Assembly: GCA_945982095.1 (NCBI GenBank)
Contig: CAMFRR010000005.1
Coordinates: forward strand, 1 to 14,564
DNA length: 14,564 nucleotides
Origin: an uncultured Bacteroidales bacterium
GTDB lineage: Bacteria; Bacteroidota; Bacteroidia; Bacteroidales; UBA932
Direction: 5' to 3'
Numbering within the stretch: position 1 is the stretch's first letter; each line of letters starts with the position of its first letter. The position numbers were made by a program, and so were the translations under genes. The notes below the pieces were generated by a model. It was not told the DNA's origin and ran no database searches. It saw nothing but the letters and a program-made list of their open reading frames with translations. Of the stretch, positions 1 through 6,689 are shown one piece after another.

Positions 1-1554
1 GTAAGCCGCATCTACGAAGCTTGTGAACAGCAGCCGGCAAGGCCTAAGGAGCAGGACGGTGGTTTTGTGCAGCTTGCCTTCTTTGATGAGCGCAGCGCTG
101 AGCTTGATGATTTGCTTGCCACAATACGCTGCCTGCATGATGAGCATAAGGTGCCTTATTCAGAGATTGCCGTGCTCGTGCGCAAGAATAGTCTGGGCAC
201 CCTGGTGGCAGGACATCTGATAGACAATGGCATTGATGTGGTGACAGAGTCGTCGCTCAATCTGAAGAGCTCGGTATCAGTGCGCCGCATTGTTTCGTTG
301 ATGTCCATGGCGGGGAACGGGGAAGACAAGCTCAGATCCTTCGTTGCGAAGAGCTATGGTGCAGCTGAGCTTGATAAGGCTTATCATGGACTGGTGGGCT
401 TGGCCGAGAGCATGTACGGCATATTGCATGACAACCCCCAGTGCCGCGAGGACTGCGACAAAGAGTCCATATATATTGCTTCTTTCATGGATTTTGTCTT
501 GGATTATAGCAGCAACAATGGCAACAATCTCAAAGAATTCCTGAGGCATTGGGAGGAATCCAGTCCGAGCGTAAACAGTTCGCAGGCCAATAATGCTGTG
601 ATAATAAGTACTATACATAAAAGTAAGGGATTGGCATTTTCTTATGTCATAGTGCCTTTCCTTGACGAACTGGTGCTGGCCGACAAGATGCGCGACTGCC
701 TGTGGCTGCAGCCTTCCAAGTCGGGCGGCCTGCTGGATGCTTATTCAGATGCCCTATATCATGTCTGCGTGAACGACAATGCGGTAAACAGCAATTTTCA
801 TGACAGTTGCGTGCAGGAACTCTTCAATGAGGCACTTGATGCCATAAACCTCATGTATGTGGCAACTACACGTGCAAAATACGGCATGAAACTAAGCTCC
901 ACCATAAAGAAGAACCTGACATACAATAATATAGGTGAACTCTTGTACAAGTTCAGCGAGGGCAAGGATACTTTGTGGGGCAGCGTGGAAGATTATGTCG
1001 CAAAGGAGGAAGAGAAGAGCTTGGAGCAGCTGCCCCTGAACTTTGCCCATTACGACATAGGCGACAGGCTTATGGTCCGCCCATATGCAGCCGATTTCTT
1101 TACACGTGAGGGCGAGGGCCTCAGTTCCTTGAACTTCCGTGAGAGGGGAATGGTGTACCATGATATACTCTCCCGGGTGGAATATCCCGATGAGCTGGAG
1201 AAGGCAGTGGCCACGAGCGTCGCACAGGGCCTGATTTCCGAGGGGGAGGCTAAGGCTGTGCAGGACTTTCTGGGAAGGAGAATTGCTTCGCACTCCGAAT
1301 TTTTCCCTGAGCGCAGCAGTGGAACGAGGGTGATGATGGAACAGACTTTGATAGCTCCTGACGGGACCATGCACCGCCCCGACCGCATCATAATGGGTGC
1401 TGACGGCAGCGTAGTGATTGTGGATTTCAAGTTCGGAACTTTCCGCCCTGAATATGACAGGCAGGTGGAGGAATATCGTGAGCTCTTCCTGAATATGGGA
1501 TATACTTGTGTGAAAGCTCATCTTTGGTTTGTATACCAGAATAAATTGCAGTAA
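1..1554 (+). CDS. AddA/RecB-type UvrD helicase-nuclease, 3' part (5' end outside window)
   Basis: The reading frame is open from base 1, so this is the C-terminal 517 residues of a larger protein; full-length relatives are usually about 1,000 residues or more. Superfamily 1 helicase motifs are visible, numbered from the window edge: the IAVLVR strand near residue 57, TIHKSKGLAF at 204-213 (DNA-contacting motif of UvrD/RecB/AddA), and MYVATTRAK at 285-293 (arginine-containing ATPase motif VI). The C-terminus carries a PD-(D/E)XK nuclease core: D461 in RPDRI, D475 and K477 in VDFKFG, and Q488/Y492 in QVEEY, the RecB-nuclease motif order. A helicase fused to this nuclease fits the AddA subunit of an AddAB break-processing enzyme, which resects DNA ends for RecA loading. 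An AddB partner would be expected upstream but is not visible. The next gene begins 21 bases downstream. The family is certain; AddA rather than another RecB-like subunit is inference. Confidence 0.9.
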   Translation, partial: VSRIYEACEQQPARPKEQDGGFVQLAFFDERSAELDDLLATIRCLHDEHKVPYSEIAVLVRKNSLGTLVAGHLIDNGIDVVTESSLNLKSSVSVRRIVSLMSMAGNGEDKLRSFVAKSYGAAELDKAYHGLVGLAESMYGILHDNPQCREDCDKESIYIASFMDFVLDYSSNNGNNLKEFLRHWEESSPSVNSSQANNAVIISTIHKSKGLAFSYVIVPFLDELVLADKMRDCLWLQPSKSGGLLDAYSDALYHVCVNDNAVNSNFHDSCVQELFNEALDAINLMYVATTRAKYGMKLSSTIKKNLTYNNIGELLYKFSEGKDTLWGSVEDYVAKEEEKSLEQLPLNFAHYDIGDRLMVRPYAADFFTREGEGLSSLNFRERGMVYHDILSRVEYPDELEKAVATSVAQGLISEGEAKAVQDFLGRRIASHSEFFPERSSGTRVMMEQTLIAPDGTMHRPDRIIMGADGSVVIVDFKFGTFRPEYDRQVEEYRELFLNMGYTCVKAHLWFVYQNKLQ

Positions 1555-1575
1555 ATTTGTGGATTGAGCATTAAT

Positions 1576-2280
1576 ATGGAAGCTATGGATAATATAGAAA
1601 ACAAGGATAATGTGGTGTCTGTGCTGGAATATAACACGCACAGGGAGAAATTGACCCTTCCGGAGTACGGACGCCTGGTACAGAAGATGGTGGAGCAGGT
1701 CAAATCCATACAGGACAGGGAGAAACGCAGTCAGCAGGCCCGTGCCGTAGTGCGTACCATGGAGTTGCTGAACCCTTCCATACATCAGCAGGAGAATTGG
1801 GAACGCACCCTTTGGGACAACCTTTTCGTGATGGCAGATTATGATTTGGACATAGATTCTCCTTATCCCAAGCCTCAGAAGTCGGATATACATGAGACTC
1901 CACAGATGGTACCTGTGGAGAAGAAGCCTCTCAAGGCCATGCATTATGGCCGCAATATATTGAATGTCATTGATTTGGTGTCAGGGCTCGAAGACGGGGA
2001 ACTGAAGACCCAGATGATTCATGATCTGGCCGTCTATATGCGTACCCAGTATCTGATCTGGAACAAGGACAGCGTGAGCGATGCCACCATTTTCCAGGAT
2101 ATCGAGAAACTTTCGGAAGGACGTCTGGTAGTACCGGAAGGCATGGTGCTGACAGAGCTTTCCAAGAAGGCAAGCTTCAACCGTCCCGGCCTCAATCCTT
2201 CGCAGAAAAACAACAATAACAATAAGGGCCGCAACAAGGGTAACCGCGGTAACAACCAGCGCAAAGGAGGCCGCAGATAG
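1576..2280 (+). CDS. DUF4290 family protein with basic Asn/Gly-rich tail
   Basis: This 234-residue cytoplasmic protein is recognised from the EYNTHREKLTLPEYGRLVQKMV segment near its N-terminus and the following LWDNLFVMADYDLDIDSPYP, both typical of the DUF4290 family of Bacteroidetes. The function of the family is unknown to me. No signal peptide or membrane segment is visible. The first ATG in frame (1576) is chosen; an in-frame TTG at 1564 is possible but less likely. The family core starts about 17 residues in, so the N-terminus is slightly extended. The last 30 or so residues are low complexity (NNNNN, then K/G/N/R repeats ending GGRR), disordered and strongly basic, which suggests nucleic-acid or ribosome contact; that is inference. 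The gene sits 21 bases after the helicase-nuclease and 2 bases before ftsK, so all are probably cotranscribed. Confidence 0.85.
   Translation: MEAMDNIENKDNVVSVLEYNTHREKLTLPEYGRLVQKMVEQVKSIQDREKRSQQARAVVRTMELLNPSIHQQENWERTLWDNLFVMADYDLDIDSPYPKPQKSDIHETPQMVPVEKKPLKAMHYGRNILNVIDLVSGLEDGELKTQMIHDLAVYMRTQYLIWNKDSVSDATIFQDIEKLSEGRLVVPEGMVLTELSKKASFNRPGLNPSQKNNNNNKGRNKGNRGNNQRKGGRR
2263..2270 (+). promoter_or_regulatory. Shine-Dalgarno-like AAAGGAGG ahead of ftsK
   Basis: A full-length anti-Shine-Dalgarno match, AAAGGAGG, lies 12 bases before the ftsK ATG, inside the codons for the basic tail of the DUF4290 protein. Bacteroidetes genes usually lack such sites, and other starts in this window show only A-rich leaders. 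The match may help reinitiation at ftsK, or may simply be the coding sequence for Lys-Gly-Gly. Confidence 0.4.
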
Positions 2281-2282
2281 CC

Positions 2283-4742
2283 ATGAAGTTGAAGAAAGTT
2301 CCGGCACTTTTCGTCACTTGGAAGGAGAGTGGAGCGTTGAGACTGGCTTCGGCCCTGATTATAGGGTTGTTGGCAGTGGTTTCTGCCATTTCTTCAATAT
2401 CATATATGGTCCATTGGAAAGAGGACCAGAGCCTTCTTGCTGCCGGAGAGTTCTTTTCCGGTGAGGAGGCCGTAGGAAATGCAGCCGGCATATTGGGCTC
2501 GAGCCTCGGAGCCTTCCTTGTGGGGGATCTTTTCGGAATTTGTGCCCTGGTTCTATGCCTGCTGCTTTTTGCTGTGGCTGTAAGGCTGGTGAGACAGAGG
2601 GAAGTGCAGTGGATGAGGATATTGCTTGCGGCCATTCCGGGAATCTGCCTTTTGGGAATGTTGCTGGGCTATGTATCTGTGCTTTGCGGAGATTCCGTGC
2701 TTAACCTTTTCGGCAACGGCCTTGGCGGAGGGGCCTGCACCTTTGTGGCAGAGTCCTTGTTGAACATATGCGGTCCTATCGTGACCCCCATAATCATTTT
2801 GACTTTGCTGGCTGTGTTCGCTGTACTGATGTTTCCTGAGCAGCTGGCCATAATGCTGTCACGTCAAAAACAGAATGAAAGGGTTGAAGCTGAGGGACTT
2901 GATGATGTGCAGGATGGTCAGCTTGAACAAGATATGAGTGCTCCGGCTGCAGAAGAAAGTTTTTCAGAAGAGGTGCAGGAGGAAACTTCTCAGGTGCTTG
3001 AGGCTGTTCCGGTGCAGGAGTTTGCCGAACCGGAGTATGCTTGGGCCGACACTTCTGTCGCAGATGAGTGCACTGATGCTGCGGATGATGTTGTGGATGA
3101 TGATGGAGTGAATGTCGTAATAAACGGCCCTGAAGACAGCTTGTCCACTGATATTGAGGAAGAGCTTCCGGCTCTGGATATACGCAGCGATGTGGACCGT
3201 TATACCTTCCCGTCTCTGGACCTGCTGGAAGACTATTCAGAGAAAAGGTATCCTATTTCGGAGGCTGAGACCCAGCGTAATGCAGAGAGGATAAAGGCTG
3301 CTCTGGCCTCTTTCAAAATCTCCATTGAGAGCATCAAGGCTTCGGTGGGCTACACTGTCACTCTCTATCGCATAATCTTGGGTGAGGGAGTGCGTTTGAG
3401 TCAGGTGAAGAACAGGGAAGAGGATATTGCCATAAAGATAGGCATAAAAGGGGTCAGAGTTGTTAAACTTGACGATGCCGTTGGCATAGAGGTTCCGAAC
3501 GACCGCCCTTCAGTCGTGCCTTTGAAGGCCATTCTGAACAGTGACGCCTTCCGCAATTCCAAGGCTGAACTTCCTATAGCTGTGGGATATACCATCACCA
3601 CTAAAGCCAAGGTTTTCGACCTCGCGGATGCTCCCCACCTTCTGGTTGCCGGTGCGACTAAACAGGGTAAGTCCGTGGGCCTTAATGCAATAATCTCATC
3701 CTTGCTATACTGTAAACATCCTACTGAGCTCAAGTTCGTGTTCATAGACCCTAAGATGGTGGAGTTCCAGAAATACAGCAAGCTGATAGACCACTATCTG
3801 GCCGTGCTGCCTGTGGCTGGAGATTCAGAGGATGAAGCCAAGTCTGCCATAGTTACAGACCCTAAGAATGCCGAGGCTGTACTGAACTCTCTTTGCGTGG
3901 AGATGGATGAACGCTATAAGCTGATGTCGGCTGCAGGCGAGAACAAGATTACGGACTACAATGAGAAGTTCCGCAACCGCAGGCTGCTGCCGACAGAAGG
4001 TCATCATTTCATGCCTTATCTCGTGGTGGTTGTGGATGAGTATGCTGACCTTACAAAGAGTACTTTCGGAGCCGACCGCAATCTCAGCCGCAGCATTGAG
4101 AACAGCATCAACCGTCTGGCCGCCAAGGGCCGTGCTGCAGGTCTGCATGTCATCATTGCCACCCAGCGTCCTTCAGTGGATGTCATTACAGGTACCATCA
4201 AAGGTAACTTCCCTACACGTATGGCCTTCCGTACTGCTCAGAGGCAGGACTCACAGACCATATTGGGCATACCTGGAGCTGAACGCCTCATAGGTAAGGG
4301 TGATATGCTCTTCTTTACCGGTGCTGAAGCCGAGAGGGTGCAGTGTGCCCTTGTTGATACTGTCGAGATAGAGAGGCTTACAAGCTATATTGCTTCGCAG
4401 CAGGGATATAAGCAGCGTTGCTCAAGTCCTTATTATCTGCCTGAACCTCTGAACCCTGACGGATCTCCTATGGGTGGTGACTCCGGTCCTGGAGGTCTTG
4501 TGGATATGAAGAATCTGGATCCTATGTTTGAGGAGGCGGCCAAGCTGGCTGTACTCAATCAGCAGATTTCCACTTCATTCATACAGCGCAAGCTGCAGCT
4601 GGGTTTTGCCCGTGCAGGCAGGGTGATGGATCAGCTGGAGTCTGCAGGTGTGGTTGGACCTCAGAGCGGAGCCAAGAGCCGTGAAGTGCTTGTGCCGGAT
4701 TTGGCGAGCCTGCAGTCTATTTTGGACGCTTATTGCAGATAG
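2283..4742 (+). CDS. ftsK: DNA translocase FtsK/SpoIIIE
   Basis: FtsK pumps chromosomal DNA through the closing division septum and, in species with XerCD, activates dimer resolution at dif. The 819-residue protein has the family layout. Four hydrophobic segments (about 19-42, 75-100, 112-134, 164-186) anchor it at the septal membrane. A Glu/Asp-rich linker spans roughly 195-310. The alpha/beta motor follows, with Walker A GATKQGKS (457-464) and Walker B VVVVDEYADL (D585, E586), and the conserved ATQRPSVDVITG segment follows that. The winged-helix gamma domain that reads polar DNA motifs occupies about 746-815, beginning DPMFEEAAKLA. The linker is short, as is usual outside the enterobacteria. 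The ATG lies 2 bases after the DUF4290 stop. The stop is TAG, and the next gene starts one codon further in the same frame. Confidence 0.97.
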   Translation: MKLKKVPALFVTWKESGALRLASALIIGLLAVVSAISSISYMVHWKEDQSLLAAGEFFSGEEAVGNAAGILGSSLGAFLVGDLFGICALVLCLLLFAVAVRLVRQREVQWMRILLAAIPGICLLGMLLGYVSVLCGDSVLNLFGNGLGGGACTFVAESLLNICGPIVTPIIILTLLAVFAVLMFPEQLAIMLSRQKQNERVEAEGLDDVQDGQLEQDMSAPAAEESFSEEVQEETSQVLEAVPVQEFAEPEYAWADTSVADECTDAADDVVDDDGVNVVINGPEDSLSTDIEEELPALDIRSDVDRYTFPSLDLLEDYSEKRYPISEAETQRNAERIKAALASFKISIESIKASVGYTVTLYRIILGEGVRLSQVKNREEDIAIKIGIKGVRVVKLDDAVGIEVPNDRPSVVPLKAILNSDAFRNSKAELPIAVGYTITTKAKVFDLADAPHLLVAGATKQGKSVGLNAIISSLLYCKHPTELKFVFIDPKMVEFQKYSKLIDHYLAVLPVAGDSEDEAKSAIVTDPKNAEAVLNSLCVEMDERYKLMSAAGENKITDYNEKFRNRRLLPTEGHHFMPYLVVVVDEYADLTKSTFGADRNLSRSIENSINRLAAKGRAAGLHVIIATQRPSVDVITGTIKGNFPTRMAFRTAQRQDSQTILGIPGAERLIGKGDMLFFTGAEAERVQCALVDTVEIERLTSYIASQQGYKQRCSSPYYLPEPLNPDGSPMGGDSGPGGLVDMKNLDPMFEEAAKLAVLNQQISTSFIQRKLQLGFARAGRVMDQLESAGVVGPQSGAKSREVLVPDLASLQSILDAYCR

Positions 4743-4745
4743 TTT

Positions 4746-5258
4746 ATGGAATTTCTCGTTGCAATAATGCTTTTGAAATTCCCCGCCTTGTTTTTTACGG
4801 ACAGGGCGGGGGAGCTTACTGTACTGGAGTACAGTTATGTGATGGCTCTTGCTGATGGACATAAGCAAAGCGGCAAGGCCAAACTGTTTACTCAGGATAC
4901 TTATTTCCGTCTGGAGGCGGGGCAGTTCAGGGTCGTCAATGATGCAGTGGGCTGCTGGATTATGGATGGAAGTTCCAAGGAGGCTGTGGTCTATAATCCT
5001 ATGGAGGTCAATCTTGAGACTTCGCCTGAGCATATGATGGAGCTTATGGGCATGAATCCCAGAAAGGCTGCTTTGGATGTGAAGTATGATGATTCGGGAC
5101 TGATAAGCTATCTTTCTGCTCTTACTGAGGATGGGGTCAGGCTGGAGCTTAATTTGCGTTCTGCAAGCCGTAAGACGGCTCTTTCTGAGGCTGAAATGGT
5201 TTTTGATCCTGCTTCTCTCAATCCTAAAATCTGGGTTATTACGGATCTTCGCGACTGA
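4746..5258 (+). CDS. LolA-like outer-membrane lipoprotein carrier, short form
   Basis: This 170-residue protein resembles LolA, the periplasmic chaperone that ferries lipoproteins from the LolCDE exporter to the outer membrane. The similarity lies in successive strands: GKAKLFTQDTYFRLEAGQF, then a Trp-containing WIMDGSSKEAVVYNP strand, a VNLETSP...MNP turn, and a C-terminal repeat of amphipathic strands. A LolA gene directly after ftsK is, to my knowledge, a common Bacteroidales arrangement and supports the call. The N-terminus is odd. LolA proteins normally have a clear signal peptide and an N-terminal helix and are 200 or more residues long; here only a weakly signal-like hydrophobic stretch (residues 3-17, no basic N-region) precedes the strands. 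The ATG lies 3 bases after the ftsK stop in the same frame, so no upstream start is possible. Another in-frame ATG is at 4767. The fold call is moderate. Confidence 0.65.
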   Translation: MEFLVAIMLLKFPALFFTDRAGELTVLEYSYVMALADGHKQSGKAKLFTQDTYFRLEAGQFRVVNDAVGCWIMDGSSKEAVVYNPMEVNLETSPEHMMELMGMNPRKAALDVKYDDSGLISYLSALTEDGVRLELNLRSASRKTALSEAEMVFDPASLNPKIWVITDLRD

Positions 5259-5282
5259 TTGCTGCTGACAATGAAAACAATA

Positions 5283-5323
5283 AGGGTGGAGGACTTTGCT
5301 TGGACGCTCGGTCACTCCACCCT
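5283..5323. terminator. Likely bidirectional terminator hairpin between convergent genes
   Basis: The 92-base gap between the convergent LolA-like and TPR genes has 9-bp perfect arms, AGGGTGGAG (5283-5291) and CTCCACCCT (5315-5323), with a 23-base loop. There is no clean T-run on either side. A second small palindrome, GGTCTT-T-AAGACC, follows at 5332-5344. The position between two converging gene ends is the best argument for termination. Confidence 0.5.
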
Positions 5324-5350
5324 ATTGAATTGGTCTTTAAGACCCTATGC

Positions 5351-6664
5351 TTAGTTGTTGCTCTTTACGAACTCGTTGTAGAAGTCGTACTTGGCCTGGT
5401 ACTCAGGCTCGTTGCGATAGCGGAAGAAGATGTTCTTGAGAGCGTCAGCAATACCAACCTTAGTCTGAATTGTCTTTGTTATCTCAAAGGCTTTCTCGAA
5501 TGGAGGAATGGCGTCCCTCAGAGCTTTGTCACATTTCTCTACAAGAGCGTTGTATTTTGCATCATCAAACTCATTCTGAGCCTCTTCCTGATATTTGACA
5601 GCAAGGTCATTGTAGAGCAGACCCATGCCAATGTAACCGAACTCATACTCAGGGTTGATTTCAGCGCATTTTGCATATGCTGCGATAGCCTCGTCAATCT
5701 GACCCATCTGTTTGCGTGTATTGCCCTCAACATAGTACAGAGAAGCGTTCATAGGATCGTTCTTCTTTGCAAGGTCAAGCAGAGAGAAGAGCTTCTGTGG
5801 GTCGTCCTTAGTCTCGATGTAGAGGTTGATCAGGCTCACCATTATGTTGGAGTTGTTAGGGAACTTGGTGAAACCTGTCTCAAGAGCAGTCTTGCAGCTG
5901 AGAGTGTCACCAAGGGCCTTGCAGCTCTCACCGAACTTGGCAAAAACTTCACCATCTTCGTAATAGCCTATATTGATACACTTGTCCATCTTGGCTTTTG
6001 CGCGCTCGTGATTGCCGGCCATGAATGCGGTGAGGCCTGAATTGTATATGAGCGAGCTGTCGGTCACTGAAAGAGGTGCAGTTGCGTAGGCATCAGCTGC
6101 TTTCTCAAACATGCAAGATGATTCCGCGAGCTTGCCGAAAGTGTAGTAGTTGAGGGCCTCAGTCTGATAGTAAGTGGCCACTTTGGTGATACCGTCCTTG
6201 ATGTCTTTTGCCTTGCTTGCCTTAGGGTCAACCTCTGCAGCCTTTGAATATGCTTCCAGGGCCATCTCCAATGAGTTGTCGATGTATGGTTTTGTTGTGA
6301 CAACGAACTGGAGTATTTCAGCAGAGTTGTAGTAGAAGTCGCAAGTTGCATAGTGGTCAACAATGTAGCCTTCACCGCCCACAGTCTCCTGTGTGGTAGA
6401 AAGAGGTTTTGCATTGCTGAGCAGCATTGCAAGCTCCCGACGCGGATGGCCTATGAACATGTCACCGTCAAGACGAGGTGCTGTATAAGCCTCCAGTCCA
6501 GCCTTTGCAAGACCAATCCATGTTGCGGGCTTGGCTGCTTTCTTTGGGTCGTCACAGGCTGCTTTTGCCTTTGCTACGGCTGCTTTGCAGGCTTCTGCGG
6601 TTTTCTGTGCGCTGGCCAGCTGTGTGCCTGCCACGAGCGCGAGAAGAATCATGATTTTTTTCAT
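5351..6664 (-). CDS. Secreted TPR-repeat protein downstream of gyrA
   Basis: The 437-residue protein begins with a clear signal peptide, MKKIMILLALVAGTQLASA with cleavage expected before Q20, so it acts in the periplasm or on the envelope. It has no lipobox cysteine. Helical TPR-type repeats cover much of the chain. The clearest is at about 305-338 (ASLYYVEGNTRKQMGQIDEAIAAY... with INPEY), and weaker repeats are near 130-147, 170-195 and 205-230. TPR arrays bind peptides or scaffold complexes; the partner here is unknown. The gene starts 25 bases after the gyrA stop on the same strand and probably shares its transcript, an arrangement I recall as typical of Bacteroidales. Its start is the ATG that gives the signal peptide, preceded by an A/T-rich leader without a Shine-Dalgarno site. 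Confidence 0.85.
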   Translation of the reverse strand: MKKIMILLALVAGTQLASAQKTAEACKAAVAKAKAACDDPKKAAKPATWIGLAKAGLEAYTAPRLDGDMFIGHPRRELAMLLSNAKPLSTTQETVGGEGYIVDHYATCDFYYNSAEILQFVVTTKPYIDNSLEMALEAYSKAAEVDPKASKAKDIKDGITKVATYYQTEALNYYTFGKLAESSCMFEKAADAYATAPLSVTDSSLIYNSGLTAFMAGNHERAKAKMDKCINIGYYEDGEVFAKFGESCKALGDTLSCKTALETGFTKFPNNSNIMVSLINLYIETKDDPQKLFSLLDLAKKNDPMNASLYYVEGNTRKQMGQIDEAIAAYAKCAEINPEYEFGYIGMGLLYNDLAVKYQEEAQNEFDDAKYNALVEKCDKALRDAIPPFEKAFEITKTIQTKVGIADALKNIFFRYRNEPEYQAKYDFYNEFVKSNN

Positions 6665-6689
6665 AATATCAATTGTTATGTTTGATTGT

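Noticed and set aside
892..1944. Long open frame of about 350 codons on the - strand across the helicase-nuclease 3' end and the DUF4290 gene.
   Set aside because: It spans two well-supported + strand genes and their gap, its product (rich in His, Leu and Ile) matches nothing I know, and both + strand products carry clear family motifs.
3651..3674. FtsK Walker A with Lys at the fourth position (GATKQGKS).
   Set aside because: The pattern GxxxxGKS is intact, so the variant residue is within the permitted positions and does not suggest loss of activity.
5300..6040. Open frame of 246 codons on the + strand opposite the TPR gene.
   Set aside because: The opposite strand encodes a protein with a signal peptide and TPR repeats; this frame is a Leu/Val/Cys-rich shadow of it.
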